DNA of 38,825 nt from Novosphingobium silvae (GTDB lineage Bacteria; Pseudomonadota; Alphaproteobacteria; Sphingomonadales; Sphingomonadaceae), in assembly GCF_009856825.1 (NCBI RefSeq), contig NZ_WVTD01000024.1:1-38825 (forward strand), read 5' to 3'. Made by a program: the position numbers and the translations under genes. The notes under the pieces were generated by a model, which worked only from the letters and a program-made list of their open reading frames with translations, did not search any database and was not told the DNA's origin. Below are positions 13,817 through 22,722 of the stretch, in pieces (the first letter of the stretch is position 1; every line of letters starts with the position of its first letter).

Positions 13817-14107
13817 ATGGCCGGAGACAAATACGGCATACCGTCTCATCTGGATGATCCTGAGCTGATCGGGCTGTGGACGCTGGATGAGTTCCTGGCG
13901 ATGGTCATCCCATTCACCTGGGGCATCCTGTTTCAGCATATCCTCATCGGGTTGATACTCGCGGTTGCGGGCTGGTGGGGTCTTAGAAAGGCGAAAGCAG
14001 GGCGCACGGCGTCGTGGTTGCTTCATCTGGCTTATTGGCATTTGCCAGCCGGTTTCACCGGCATGCGGGCCACGCCACCCTCATATCTCCGGCTGATGGC
14101 AGGCTGA
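13817..14107 (+). CDS. traL: TraL, pilus assembly membrane protein
   Basis: A 96-residue inner-membrane protein of the F-type channel, the VirB3 counterpart. Typical TraL opening (YGIPSHLDDPELIGLWTLDE), then a hydrophobic segment VIPFTWGILFQHILIGLILAV, a short basic stretch and a C-terminal YWHLPAGF-type motif, as in other TraL proteins. ATG at 13817, preceded by GGAGGGTGG; the frame itself is open further upstream inside traA. Lies directly between traA and traE, the conserved order. Confidence 0.85.
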   Translation: MAGDKYGIPSHLDDPELIGLWTLDEFLAMVIPFTWGILFQHILIGLILAVAGWWGLRKAKAGRTASWLLHLAYWHLPAGFTGMRATPPSYLRLMAG

Positions 14108-14108
14108 C

Positions 14109-14675
14109 ATGGAAGTCGCTTATAGCCACGCGCAGAACCAGCGCCTCCTCAAGCAGCGCAACCTGCTGCTGCTCGCGGCATCCGCACTGGCCGTTCTGGC
14201 CGCGATCCTCCTGCTGATCGGCTTTTCGCGCGACCGGGAGGTCGTATTGCAGCCGGTGCTTCGGTCACCGCTCACCATCTCAAGCGCCGGGGTGAGCCGC
14301 GAATATCTCGAACTGATCACGCGGGATGTCGTGGTCCTCACGCTCGACCGCTCACCCAGTAACCTGGAATACTGGATGGAGTCAGTGCTCGCGATCGCTT
14401 CGCCACGCTCGCACGGTAAGCTCAAGACCGAGCTCCTCAAGATACTCGATGAGCAGCGCGGCTCGTCCATCGCCCAGTTTTTCACGATCCAGAAAATGGA
14501 GCTCGATCCCCGCAATCTGCGGTCTCGGGTCACCGGGGAGCTTCACACGATCGTGGGCGACAAGGTGATCTCGAAGGAGCGGCGGACCTTCCAGTATGAC
14601 TGGGAATATTCGGGTGTTTCGCTTCGGCTCGTCGGTTTCGGAATGGTCTCAAGCGAAAAGGGACGCCCCTCATGA
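14109..14675 (+). CDS. traE: TraE, F-type channel protein (VirB5/VirB8-class)
   Basis: A 188-residue protein with one N-terminal membrane helix (about 19-40, LLLLAASALAVLAAILLLIG) and a periplasmic VirB8-like domain. Family traits are the LTLDRSPSNLEYWMESVL segment, the RGSSIAQFFTIQ segment and FQYDWEYSGVSLRLVGF near the end. It begins one base after the traL stop and overlaps the traK start, so it is translationally coupled on both sides. It belongs to the inner-membrane core of the type IV secretion system. Confidence 0.88.
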   Translation: MEVAYSHAQNQRLLKQRNLLLLAASALAVLAAILLLIGFSRDREVVLQPVLRSPLTISSAGVSREYLELITRDVVVLTLDRSPSNLEYWMESVLAIASPRSHGKLKTELLKILDEQRGSSIAQFFTIQKMELDPRNLRSRVTGELHTIVGDKVISKERRTFQYDWEYSGVSLRLVGFGMVSSEKGRPS

Positions 14676-15475
14676 TCATCGTCTATGCGGCCGGTGGCGC
14701 GGCCATCGGCACCCTTCTGGCGTCGCGGGTCAATTGCATGGTGAGCCGCAGCATTGGCGGTCTGGTGCTTGGCGTGTCGCTGATGTCGCTTGCCACTCCC
14801 GCATGGGCCGACCAGACCATCATGGCCGGCGATAGCGCTCAGGTCGACTGCCAGGCGTCCGCAAAGGACCTTACGCGGATCAGTCTGATCGAGGACGAGT
14901 TCGCGAGCGTCTCCAAGATCTCGACGGGCAATCCGATTGACGATTTCTCGGTCGTCAACGAACCGGTGAGGGGGGACATCTACCTGTCTGTCCCCAACGG
15001 GTTTTCGCGCTCTGCGCTCTCTTTCTTTGGAACCAGCAAGCGGGGCTACGTCTACAAGTTCGTTTGCCGGATCGGCGGCGACCAGGCCGCTCAGATATTC
15101 GTTTCCAACCCGGCCATTGCCAGGGCCCAGGTCGCGGAGACCATGCCGGCAAGCGCAGCGAGTGGCCCTCAGGATGCCGCCATCGAACTGGTCCGTGCGA
15201 TGTACACGAACGGCACCGTCGAGGGCTTCGAGATGCGGCAGCGGTCATTCCGTCCGGTCTTTGTCGGCAATCTCAAGGTCCAGATGATCGCGGAGTATCG
15301 CGGCACTGATCTGATCGGGCGGGTCCTGCGCATAGAGAATGCGGGCAGCGACCCGGTCGAACTCACAGAGCGCACCGTTGCGCCAACCAGCGCGCTCGCC
15401 GTGTCGATCGCCGAACCCAAGCTCGCGCCGGGGAAGGTCACGACCGCCTACCTCGTATCATCAAACCAGAGGTAA
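14672..15475 (+). CDS. traK: TraK, outer-membrane-associated secretin-like protein
   Basis: A 267-residue exported protein, the VirB9 counterpart that forms the outer core with TraB and TraV. The called start gives a long leader; a signal core LVLGVSLMSLATPAWA ends near residue 46 and mature sequence starts DQTIMAGD. A second ATG near 14738 is possible if the leader is over-long. The C-terminal half carries beta-rich TraK-type segments (FRPVFVGNLKVQMIAEYRG, LIGRVLRIENAG). The ATGA overlap with traE fixes the upstream start reasonably well. Confidence 0.85.
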   Translation: MIIVYAAGGAAIGTLLASRVNCMVSRSIGGLVLGVSLMSLATPAWADQTIMAGDSAQVDCQASAKDLTRISLIEDEFASVSKISTGNPIDDFSVVNEPVRGDIYLSVPNGFSRSALSFFGTSKRGYVYKFVCRIGGDQAAQIFVSNPAIARAQVAETMPASAASGPQDAAIELVRAMYTNGTVEGFEMRQRSFRPVFVGNLKVQMIAEYRGTDLIGRVLRIENAGSDPVELTERTVAPTSALAVSIAEPKLAPGKVTTAYLVSSNQR

Positions 15476-15478
15476 GCC

Positions 15479-16804
15479 ATGGCTCTTTCCGACATCTTCA
15501 AACGCGATCGCCGGCCTCTGGACCAGGAGGAAGGAGAGGGTGTTTCGCCCATCGCCGACGAGCTATCCGGAAACGAGGCTGTTCGGCGAAAGCAGCGCAT
15601 GTTGCTGGCCGGGGTCGCAGGCGTCGGTCTGCTCGCTTCCTCATTCTGGATCTTTTCGGGCAGCGACAGCGCCGACAAGCTCGATAGCGATAAGGCAGCC
15701 GAGGTCGCGGTCTCGACCAAGGACATGGTCAACCGCAATCTCTCCCAACAGGAGTGGATGGCCCTTTCCGAAAACCGCTTTCAGGCGACCGAGAACCAGC
15801 TCAAGGCCGTGAATGGGCAGCGGGATCGCATGGATGCGCTCACCGCACAGGTTGAAGCGCTCAAAGGCCAGAACATGGCGATGCGCTCGGATGGGCAGAG
15901 AGTTGTCTCCGCCTATCAGGCGGAAAATGAGCAATTGCGTCGCCAGATCAACGAACGCGCGGCCGCTCCGCCGGCGCCGGCCCCTGGTCCGGCAGCGCTC
16001 TATGGTCCGCGCGGACCACAGGCCTATCAGCGTCCGGACGAACCGGGTTCGGGCCAGACTGCGCCCTCGGCGGGCTATGGCAGCGAGGTGAAACTCGTCA
16101 ATTTCACGACTGCGGATACCAGCACTGCTTCCAAGATTTCAAAGGGCAACACGGTTTACACCGACAGCCCCAACTACCTTCCGCCCAACAGCTTCGCCTC
16201 AGCCAAGGTCATTGTCGGCGTCGATGCCAGCGCCGGGGTCAACAGCCAGAGCGACCCGCTGCCGGTCGTGCTGCGCATAACGGGTCCGGCACGGTCGGTT
16301 CTTCAGAACGGCAAGCTGCTGACCACGAAGATCCAGGGCTGCCTCGTCAATGGCGCGGCACGCGGGGACCTTTCCAGCGAGAAAGTCTACGTCAAGCTGC
16401 AGAAGATGACCTGCCCCCAGCCCGGAGGCCGGTACGCGGTGTCGGAGGTCAAGGGATTCCTGGCCTTTGGCGGCAAGACCGGCGTTCGCGGCCGGGTCGT
16501 GTCGCGCGAGGGCGGCCTCGTCACCCAGGCCTTTATCGCAGGCCTCTTCGGTGGCTTTGGGCGAGGCTTCTCCGCCAACGCCAATTCGGTTTTTCAAGGT
16601 ACGACCATCACCAACGGCAAGCGCGACAAACTTTCCGCCGGCGAACTCCTTGAAGGCGGCTTTGGCGAAGGCGCGGCCCAGACCGGCGACATGGTCTCGA
16701 AATATCTGATCGAGCGCGCCGAGCAATATCAGCCGGTGATCGAGATGCCCACCGGCATCGATGTGGAAATCGTGTTCCTGGAGGGGGTTTATGTCCGCAA
16801 TTAA
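15479..16804 (+). CDS. traB: TraB, VirB10-like energy-coupling channel protein
   Basis: A 441-residue protein spanning the envelope. Cytoplasmic N-terminus, membrane helix at about 41-60, a coiled-coil region at about 95-155 (AVNGQRDRMDALTAQVEALK), a Pro-rich stretch at about 162-205 and a C-terminal TrbI/VirB10 beta-barrel domain (PPNSFASAKVIVGVDA, VLRITGPARSVLQNGK, YLIERAEQYQPVIEMP). It couples inner-membrane ATPases to the outer core of TraK and TraV. The stop overlaps the start of the dsbC-like gene by 14 bases. Confidence 0.9.
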   Translation: MALSDIFKRDRRPLDQEEGEGVSPIADELSGNEAVRRKQRMLLAGVAGVGLLASSFWIFSGSDSADKLDSDKAAEVAVSTKDMVNRNLSQQEWMALSENRFQATENQLKAVNGQRDRMDALTAQVEALKGQNMAMRSDGQRVVSAYQAENEQLRRQINERAAAPPAPAPGPAALYGPRGPQAYQRPDEPGSGQTAPSAGYGSEVKLVNFTTADTSTASKISKGNTVYTDSPNYLPPNSFASAKVIVGVDASAGVNSQSDPLPVVLRITGPARSVLQNGKLLTTKIQGCLVNGAARGDLSSEKVYVKLQKMTCPQPGGRYAVSEVKGFLAFGGKTGVRGRVVSREGGLVTQAFIAGLFGGFGRGFSANANSVFQGTTITNGKRDKLSAGELLEGGFGEGAAQTGDMVSKYLIERAEQYQPVIEMPTGIDVEIVFLEGVYVRN

Positions 16805-17693
16805 GTGGCTGCGTGCGCGTGTTCCCACGGGCCTTTCGCGATCCTGGATCGCACCGGCTTCCGCAATCGCCCTGTGCTCGGTCATTGGCGCCGCCGGCGT
16901 TGCGGTTGCGCAGAACCTCGTACGCCCAGGCGCGAAGGTCGAGAGCCTCCTGAAGGCCCGCCTTCCCAAGACGGAACTGACCAAGGTCGACTGCGAAAAG
17001 CTGACCGGGCTTTGCGAAGTGACCGCGGGGGCCAATCTCTTCTATGTCGATCAAGGGGCCCGCTACCTGGTCATCGGCCGCGTCTATGACATGGAGACAC
17101 GGCAGGATCTGACCGCCGCGCGCCTGCTCGAAATCAACCCCGACATGTTGGTTGGCGGCGCTGCTACGGCGAACGCCGCCGGGAGCCCCTCGGGTCGCGA
17201 GGAGGAGGAACTGGCGAGCCTGGGGCGGGGAGCGGCAGCCACAAAAGTGGCGCTTCCCGCCCGCCCCTCGACATTGCCGCTCGCCAGCCTGCCGAAGGAT
17301 GGAGCGATCATATGGGGCAATCCGGCAGGGCCCACTGTCACAGTCTTCAGCGACTTCAGGTGCTCCTATTGCCGCGCCTTGAGCAATGTCCTGCGCTCGA
17401 TGAACGTGCGTGTCGTCGAGCGGCCCATATCCGTGCTCGGCAGCCGGGATCTGGCGGACCGGGTCTATTGCGCAAAGAACCGCGAGGAAGCTCTTCATGC
17501 GGCCTATTCGGGCGAACCGCTGAGCGGCAGTTCTGCAAAATGCGACACTTCCGGGCTCGATGCCAATGAGAGCTTTGCCCGAAAGCACGGGCTTTCAGGC
17601 ACGCCGGTCATTGTACGCAGCGATGGCGCGATGCTGGAAGGCTATCGTCCACGCGCATTTCTCGAAACCTGGCTCAAGGCGGCACGCCCATGA
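16791..17693 (+). CDS. DsbC-like periplasmic thiol:disulfide isomerase
   Basis: A 300-residue exported thioredoxin-fold protein. Signal-anchor near residues 15-37, a DsbC-type N-terminal dimerisation region (about 40-105), then the catalytic domain with FSDFRCSYCRAL (C191-S-Y-C194) and the cis-Pro loop GTPV. It should correct disulfides in Cys-rich transfer proteins (TraN, TraU, TraH, TraV). Start ATG at 16791 with GGAGGGGG just upstream, inside the end of traB; an upstream frame opening at 16761 is not needed. A dsbC between traB and traV is a known trait of sphingomonad-type F clusters. Confidence 0.88.
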   Translation: MSAIKWLRARVPTGLSRSWIAPASAIALCSVIGAAGVAVAQNLVRPGAKVESLLKARLPKTELTKVDCEKLTGLCEVTAGANLFYVDQGARYLVIGRVYDMETRQDLTAARLLEINPDMLVGGAATANAAGSPSGREEEELASLGRGAAATKVALPARPSTLPLASLPKDGAIIWGNPAGPTVTVFSDFRCSYCRALSNVLRSMNVRVVERPISVLGSRDLADRVYCAKNREEALHAAYSGEPLSGSSAKCDTSGLDANESFARKHGLSGTPVIVRSDGAMLEGYRPRAFLETWLKAARP

Positions 17694-18625
17694 TTGGGAA
17701 ACCAATCCGGCGGCGTGCCGGCAGCGCCCCCACGCTCCTCGCGTTCTTCGCCCTTGGCGGCTGCGCGAGCCTTGGGGGAAACATTGCGGGTAGTTTCTCC
17801 TGCCCCGCCCCCGACGGGGTGTGCGCACCGGCCTCCGCTATCGACGATCGCGCTTTGGCGATGATCTCCGGCGAGGAGGGGGACCGCTTCATTCCGGCCG
17901 GGGCCGATGCGGCACCGGCGGGCAATGTCTCGGCCCGCCAGATCAGTCGCACCGCATTGGCGACCTCCAACGCGGGTGTCTCCCCCGTCGGGGCGCCCCG
18001 AACGTCCGAAAAGGTGCTTCGCATCGTCTTCCAGCCCTATGTCGATGAGCGCGGCCGCCTCCACGAGGCAAGCGCGATCCATGCCGTCGTCCAACAGGGC
18101 GAATGGCAGGAGCAGGCCCGTCAGGACGCGGCCATACTTCCGCCGACAGGACTTGCTGCTACGGGAGCCGGCGGCGAATCCATCAGCGACGCGCTTGCGC
18201 GAGATGATGCCGCCCCAGTCGGCGCGATCTTGCCTGATCCTGCAGCCGTAGCTGCGGCTCGCGCGAGGGTCGCCAATCCGATCGACGGAATAAAGGCCGA
18301 TGTCGCGCAGCGCCTGCACGCCGATCGACCACGCCCCACATCGCCTCAGGCCGTCTCGAAAACGGTCGGGATCACCAAGCAAGATGGGACCGCGCAACCA
18401 GAACGAGCGGCCGGCTCTATCGGCTCGAACGCAGTGCAGAAGCCGGTGTCCGCCGAAAAGGCCGAGGCTGGCCGTGCCGCGACCGACCAGATCAAGGCAA
18501 GCGAGCCCTACCAGCGCAGCACAGGGACAATCGAGAGCACAGCCCGTGCCGCAGCGAGCGGCGCTGTCACAGGCGCGAGCGTGAAGGCGGAAAGCTTCCC
18601 CGCGACCGTTCCGGAGCATGACTGA
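17690..18625 (+). CDS. traV: TraV, outer-membrane lipoprotein of the channel
   Basis: A 311-residue lipoprotein, the VirB7 counterpart. Lipobox LGGC with the acylated Cys at 25, then CASLGGNIAGSFSCPAPDGV, the TraV hallmark of spaced Cys residues (C38 and C45 region). The family core is followed by VLRIVFQPYVDERGRLHEAS and a long Ala/Pro-rich tail, making it far longer than F TraV (about 170 residues). Start overlaps the dsbC stop by four bases and its stop overlaps the traC start (TGATG). Confidence 0.85.
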   Translation: MIGKPIRRRAGSAPTLLAFFALGGCASLGGNIAGSFSCPAPDGVCAPASAIDDRALAMISGEEGDRFIPAGADAAPAGNVSARQISRTALATSNAGVSPVGAPRTSEKVLRIVFQPYVDERGRLHEASAIHAVVQQGEWQEQARQDAAILPPTGLAATGAGGESISDALARDDAAPVGAILPDPAAVAAARARVANPIDGIKADVAQRLHADRPRPTSPQAVSKTVGITKQDGTAQPERAAGSIGSNAVQKPVSAEKAEAGRAATDQIKASEPYQRSTGTIESTARAAASGAVTGASVKAESFPATVPEHD

Positions 18626-21216
18626 TGGCCAAGAAACGCGGTTTCCTGGATCAGCTTCTTGCAAGCCTGATGGGCGATGCCAGGCACCCCGATGCTCAAA
18701 GACCATCGCTCGGTGTGCCGATGCTCGCGCATTGGCTGCCCTACCGAAGCTATGATCCCAAGACCGGGATTTTCTACAATAGCGCGTCGCGGGGCTTCGT
18801 GATCGAGGCGGCGCCATTGGTTGGCGCCGACGAACGCACCGGCGAAATCCTGACGCAGTTCCTCTCCGAAGCGATCCCGGCGCCCGGCTGCCTCCAGTTT
18901 CACCAATGGATGAGCCCCAGGGTCAGCGAACGCCTGTCGCGTTGGTATCTGCCACGATACTCGGCCGCCGGCGTCTACGAGCGCATGGCGAAACATCGTG
19001 TCGAGTTTCTGACCGCGGGTGTCTGGGATTCCCTATCCAGGGATGCCCCATTTTCGCTTCGCAACCACCGGGTGGCGATCTCCTATTCAACGCCCGAGAA
19101 TTCCAGCGTCTCAACCGAGGATATCGTCACCGTCATGGACGGGCTGATCTCGGCTCTGGCCTCGGTCAACGTCTCGGCCCGAAAAATGGACCCGGAAGCG
19201 CTCATCGCGTGGATCGATGATATCACCTCGCCGACGACCGCACCCGGCGATGATGCGGTGAGCTATAATCCGCTCGATCCGATCGCCGATCAGGCTGTCC
19301 GACGCGACATCGAGATGAAAATCGATCCGGACAGGATCCTGCTTCGCACCGAGCGATTTCGCCCGACCGGCCGCACATTGGGCGGGGCTCCAGAGATCGG
19401 GGAGATCTATCCCGATGTCTTCGACGTCAGGTCCTTCTCGGTGCGCAACCTTCCGCAGCGTTGGGCACCCTGGGATTGCGCTCGCCTGATCGGCGACATG
19501 TTCACTGACAAGCTGCGCATGCCTTGCCCGGTCGCCACCAATCTGTGCCTTGAGTTTCCCGATCCGCAGGCCGCGAGCAGCAAAGCGGGCTACAAGTTCA
19601 TGCGCACCACCAGTCTGGCGGATTCCAAGTCCGCCAGATTTCTGCCGCAGCTGCGCGATCAGAGCCAGGAGTGGAAGCACGTCAACGACGAGATCCGCCA
19701 GGGACGCAAGCTCATCCGGCTGTTCTACAGCGTGTCGGCATTCTCCCCCAAAGGGAAGGGTGATGCGAATGAGCGCATTCTGAAATCTGTCTATCGTGCG
19801 GCGGGCTGGGACCTGCTGGACGATCGCTATCTCCAGATCATGGGGCTGTTGTGCGCCATGCCGATGACGATGGCGAACGGGCTGGCCCGCGACCTCGATC
19901 GCATGAAGCGCATGCGCACGATGCTCAGTACGACGGCGGCCAATCTTGCTCCGATACAGGGTGAGTATCTGGGCGGACAGACGCCGCATCTCTTGTTGAT
20001 CGGGCGTCGCGGCCAACCCTTCTTCTGGTCGCCCTTCGAGAATTCGGCGGGAAATCACAATGTCGCGGTGTTCGGCAAGTCAGGGTCGGGCAAGTCGGTC
20101 GCGCTGCAGGAATTGTGCGCCTCCTTATGCGGCGCAGGCTCAAAGGTTGTCGTGATCGACGATGGTCGTTCGTTTGAGCACTCGGCCAAGCTGCAAGGCG
20201 GAGCTTTTGTCGAGTTCACCATGAGCTCGGGCTTCTGCCTCAACCCTTTCTCGATGATCGATGAGGCGCAGGCCGAGGCGGATGAGGATTATCTGCTCGA
20301 CTGCATGGCGATGCTGAAGGCGATCATTAATCAGATGTCGCGTCATATCGACAGGCTCAACGATACCGAGCGCGGGCTGATCGACGGAGCGGTCAACGCC
20401 GTGTGGGAGGAGAAGCGTCGGGCAGGCTCGATCGATGATGTGATTGCTGCACTCGACGCCACCGGCAATGAGCTGGCCGCCAACCTCGGCATCGCGATGC
20501 GCCCTTTCTCCAGTGGCGGCACTTATGGCCGCTTCTTTCAGGGGGAAGTTTCCTTCGAGCTGAAAGCCCAGCTCACCGTCTTCGAGCTGTCGGATCTCTC
20601 GTCGCGCGAGGAGCTGCGCAGCGTGGTCCTGACCGCGATCATGTTCATGAGCCAGCAGATGATGCGCAAGGTGGACCGAGCCACACCCAAGGCGCTGCTC
20701 CTCGATGAAGCCTGGCAGATGCTCAAGGGAGGGGCGATGGCCGATTTCATCGAGACCTACGCGCGCACCTGCCGGAAATATGGCGCTTCGCTCGTGACCG
20801 CGACTCAGTCCCTCAACGACTATTACAAGTCGGAAGGCTCGATCGCCGCGCTGGAGAACAGCGACTGGTTCGTGATCCTCCAGCAGAAGCCGGAGACGAT
20901 CGCCGACTTCAAGAAGCACGACCGCTTCGAAATGGACGACTATACCGATGCGCTGCTGCGCTCCCTCAAGCGCAACGGGTTCGAATATTCCGACATCATG
21001 ATCAAGGGGCCTGACACCCTGGCGGTGGGCCGGCTGGTGCTCGATCCCTTCTCGGCCGCGCTGTTCTCCTCAAGCCCCAAGACCTTCGCGATGATCGAGG
21101 CGCTTGTCGAGAGCGGGCTCGCCATGGATGAGGCCATCGAACGCGTTGCCTACCCTGACAATCCGGAGAGGTGGACATCGCTCGTCGATGACGCTGCTCC
21201 GCTGGCGGCGGAGTAA
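18625..21216 (+). CDS. traC: TraC, type IV secretion ATPase (VirB4 family)
   Basis: An 863-residue cytoplasmic ATPase that powers pilus assembly. N-terminal TraC/F-IV domain (FLDQLLASLM, LPYRSYDPKTGIFYN), Walker A GKSGSGKS at 484-491, Walker B-type LLLDEAWQML near 691-700, and TATQSLNDYY further on, all VirB4 hallmarks. Length agrees with F TraC (about 875). Start shares one base with the traV stop. A strong, intact gene, the best single marker that the secretion system is functional. Confidence 0.95.
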   Translation: MAKKRGFLDQLLASLMGDARHPDAQRPSLGVPMLAHWLPYRSYDPKTGIFYNSASRGFVIEAAPLVGADERTGEILTQFLSEAIPAPGCLQFHQWMSPRVSERLSRWYLPRYSAAGVYERMAKHRVEFLTAGVWDSLSRDAPFSLRNHRVAISYSTPENSSVSTEDIVTVMDGLISALASVNVSARKMDPEALIAWIDDITSPTTAPGDDAVSYNPLDPIADQAVRRDIEMKIDPDRILLRTERFRPTGRTLGGAPEIGEIYPDVFDVRSFSVRNLPQRWAPWDCARLIGDMFTDKLRMPCPVATNLCLEFPDPQAASSKAGYKFMRTTSLADSKSARFLPQLRDQSQEWKHVNDEIRQGRKLIRLFYSVSAFSPKGKGDANERILKSVYRAAGWDLLDDRYLQIMGLLCAMPMTMANGLARDLDRMKRMRTMLSTTAANLAPIQGEYLGGQTPHLLLIGRRGQPFFWSPFENSAGNHNVAVFGKSGSGKSVALQELCASLCGAGSKVVVIDDGRSFEHSAKLQGGAFVEFTMSSGFCLNPFSMIDEAQAEADEDYLLDCMAMLKAIINQMSRHIDRLNDTERGLIDGAVNAVWEEKRRAGSIDDVIAALDATGNELAANLGIAMRPFSSGGTYGRFFQGEVSFELKAQLTVFELSDLSSREELRSVVLTAIMFMSQQMMRKVDRATPKALLLDEAWQMLKGGAMADFIETYARTCRKYGASLVTATQSLNDYYKSEGSIAALENSDWFVILQQKPETIADFKKHDRFEMDDYTDALLRSLKRNGFEYSDIMIKGPDTLAVGRLVLDPFSAALFSSSPKTFAMIEALVESGLAMDEAIERVAYPDNPERWTSLVDDAAPLAAE

Positions 21217-21220
21217 TCCG

Positions 21221-21559
21221 ATGAAGCCATTTTTCCCAAGGACCGTCCCGCGGAAAGACAAGCGGCCTGCGCTGGGCGCAGTCCTGTTTGCGGCGCTTCA
21301 TGCCTGCGGGCTGATTGCGACTACGCTTCTCCTCACCTGGGGGCTGTTCATTCTCTTCTTCCTCGCGATCGGCGGCTTCTCGTTCGACGGTCTCATGCAC
21401 CAGCTCGCCAATCTCGCTTCGCGCTATGTCGCAGCGGACCCGGACCGGATCGCGAACTTCCGGACCGTGGTCCTTGTCTCCCACCTGCTTTTGTCCGGGG
21501 CGGTGATCGTTCTTCGTCGCCACGCCCTACTACCCAAGATGGAGGCGTATCATGGTTGA
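21221..21559 (+). CDS. Small two-helix membrane protein in the tra operon
   Basis: A 112-residue protein between traC and trbI with hydrophobic helices at about 20-48 (ALHACGLIATTLLLTWGLFI then a second run FFLAIGGF) and about 80-97 (VVLVSHLLLSGAVIVL), the ends being basic. No family recognised with confidence. ATG at 21221, four bases after the traC stop. Its stop overlaps the trbI start by eight bases. Position suggests an accessory inner-membrane component of the transfer apparatus. Confidence 0.7.
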   Translation: MKPFFPRTVPRKDKRPALGAVLFAALHACGLIATTLLLTWGLFILFFLAIGGFSFDGLMHQLANLASRYVAADPDRIANFRTVVLVSHLLLSGAVIVLRRHALLPKMEAYHG

Positions 21560-22205
21560 GCAGCAGCCGGAGCTGGATCTGCCATTGCCCCGACAGAGTG
21601 GGGCGCGTCGCAAGCGCGCTCTGTTTGCGGGTTTCTCGCGCGGACAACTCGTTGCCATTGTCCTGCTCGCCTGCGCGCTGGTCTGGTCGATGTGGGTTAC
21701 GAAGCGACTGCTTACGCCCGAACGCGATCACATCGTGGCTGCGCGGCTCTCGAACATTGTGGGCGAATATGTGCAGGCGCAGGCACGCTCTGCGGCGCCT
21801 CCTGCGCAGGTCGAAGCCGAAATGAAGGCGTTCATGGCCACGCTCGACGGTGAACTCCAGAAGCGCAGCGCCGCTGGCGAGGTGGTCCTGGTGGGCGAAG
21901 CGGTCCTGACGAAAAACGTCCCCGATATCACTGACACGCTTCGCCGCGCGGTCTATGCGGGGGGCATTAAGTTGCCGGCAGCAGCCTCTCCCCAGACGTT
22001 GCAACGCCTTCAGGAACAACTGCCCCCCGCCAGCCTTGTCGACGCGATCCCGGCGGTCGATCCGGCGATCGGCCAGACCGAGAATTTCGATCCGCCGGCG
22101 CCGTTCCCGGACGGACCGCAGGGAGCGGTCTCGCAGCCCAACGTGTCGCGACCTTCGGCATCGGTCTCAACCTTTGGAGGCCCGGGCGATGGCAACGGCC
22201 AGTGA
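21552..22205 (+). CDS. trbI: TrbI, F-type pilus assembly protein
   Basis: A 217-residue bitopic protein. Membrane helix at about 33-50 (LVAIVLLACALVWSMWV), then the TrbI_Ftype core with VGEAVLTKNVPDITDTLRRAVY. The Pro-rich C-terminal tail beyond about 160 is extra; F TrbI is about 128 residues. F TrbI influences pilus outgrowth and retraction. Overlaps both neighbours, eight bases upstream and 17 downstream. Confidence 0.82.
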   Translation: MVEQQPELDLPLPRQSGARRKRALFAGFSRGQLVAIVLLACALVWSMWVTKRLLTPERDHIVAARLSNIVGEYVQAQARSAAPPAQVEAEMKAFMATLDGELQKRSAAGEVVLVGEAVLTKNVPDITDTLRRAVYAGGIKLPAAASPQTLQRLQEQLPPASLVDAIPAVDPAIGQTENFDPPAPFPDGPQGAVSQPNVSRPSASVSTFGGPGDGNGQ

Positions 22206-22722
22206 AAGCCCGGTACGGGGAAGGCGTTCGGCCGGGCACCTGTGGATTTTGCTGGGCGTGTTCGTGACGGGCAGCGTTGTCCTTACGGCTATCGCCGATT
22301 GGCGCGCCCATCATCTCTTCCTGGTCAACGCCACGCATTCACTGCCCAACTGGGCCTTTCTGATCCGGCGAGGGGCATTGCCTGAACGCGGCGAGTATGT
22401 GTTCTTCGATCCACCTCATTCCGCGCTCATCAAACGACATTTCGGCGCCCGCCCGCAGATGTTCGGCAAGATCATCTATGGAATGCCCGGCGATATCATC
22501 GCCCATGACGGATCGCGCGTGCAGGTGAACGGGCGCGAGGTCGCCCGGATGAAGGCCGTCACGAAGCTCGGGGAGGCTCTGACGCCCGGAGTGACGGGGG
22601 CCATCCCTGCGGGTTGCTACTATGCCGGCACCCCCCACAGGGACGGGTTTGACAGTCGCTACGCGGAGATCGGGCTGGTCTGCCGGCGGCAGATCATCGG
22701 GGTTGGGACGCCAGTGCTATGA
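22189..22722 (+). CDS. traF: Conjugative S26 signal peptidase (TraF of the RP4 type)
   Basis: A 177-residue membrane-anchored peptidase. N-terminal helix at about 17-35, then the S26 catalytic Ser in NATHSLPNW (S51) and the general-base Lys in GKIIYGMPGD (K94), with GYYAGT-type and SRYAEIG segments closing the fold. RP4 TraF relatives mature the pilin; here the likely substrate is TraA. ATG at 22189 is inside the trbI end; the longer frame from 21955 is a trbI shadow. It shares its traditional name with the thioredoxin-fold TraF at 27899-28717, a different protein. Confidence 0.85.
   Translation: MATASESPVRGRRSAGHLWILLGVFVTGSVVLTAIADWRAHHLFLVNATHSLPNWAFLIRRGALPERGEYVFFDPPHSALIKRHFGARPQMFGKIIYGMPGDIIAHDGSRVQVNGREVARMKAVTKLGEALTPGVTGAIPAGCYYAGTPHRDGFDSRYAEIGLVCRRQIIGVGTPVL

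Noticed and set aside
13237..13839. 200-codon minus-strand frame opposite traA
   Set aside because: Most of it is the mirror of the traA coding sequence, rich in Arg, Gly and Asp as such shadows are.
16608..17588. 326-codon minus-strand frame opposite traB and the dsbC-like gene
   Set aside because: Both plus-strand genes have clear family motifs and operon coupling, so the frame is a shadow of GC-rich coding DNA.
19111..20919. Long minus-strand frames opposite traC
   Set aside because: traC has intact VirB4 motifs and length; the opposite frames show the His/Arg/Gly-rich composition of shadows.
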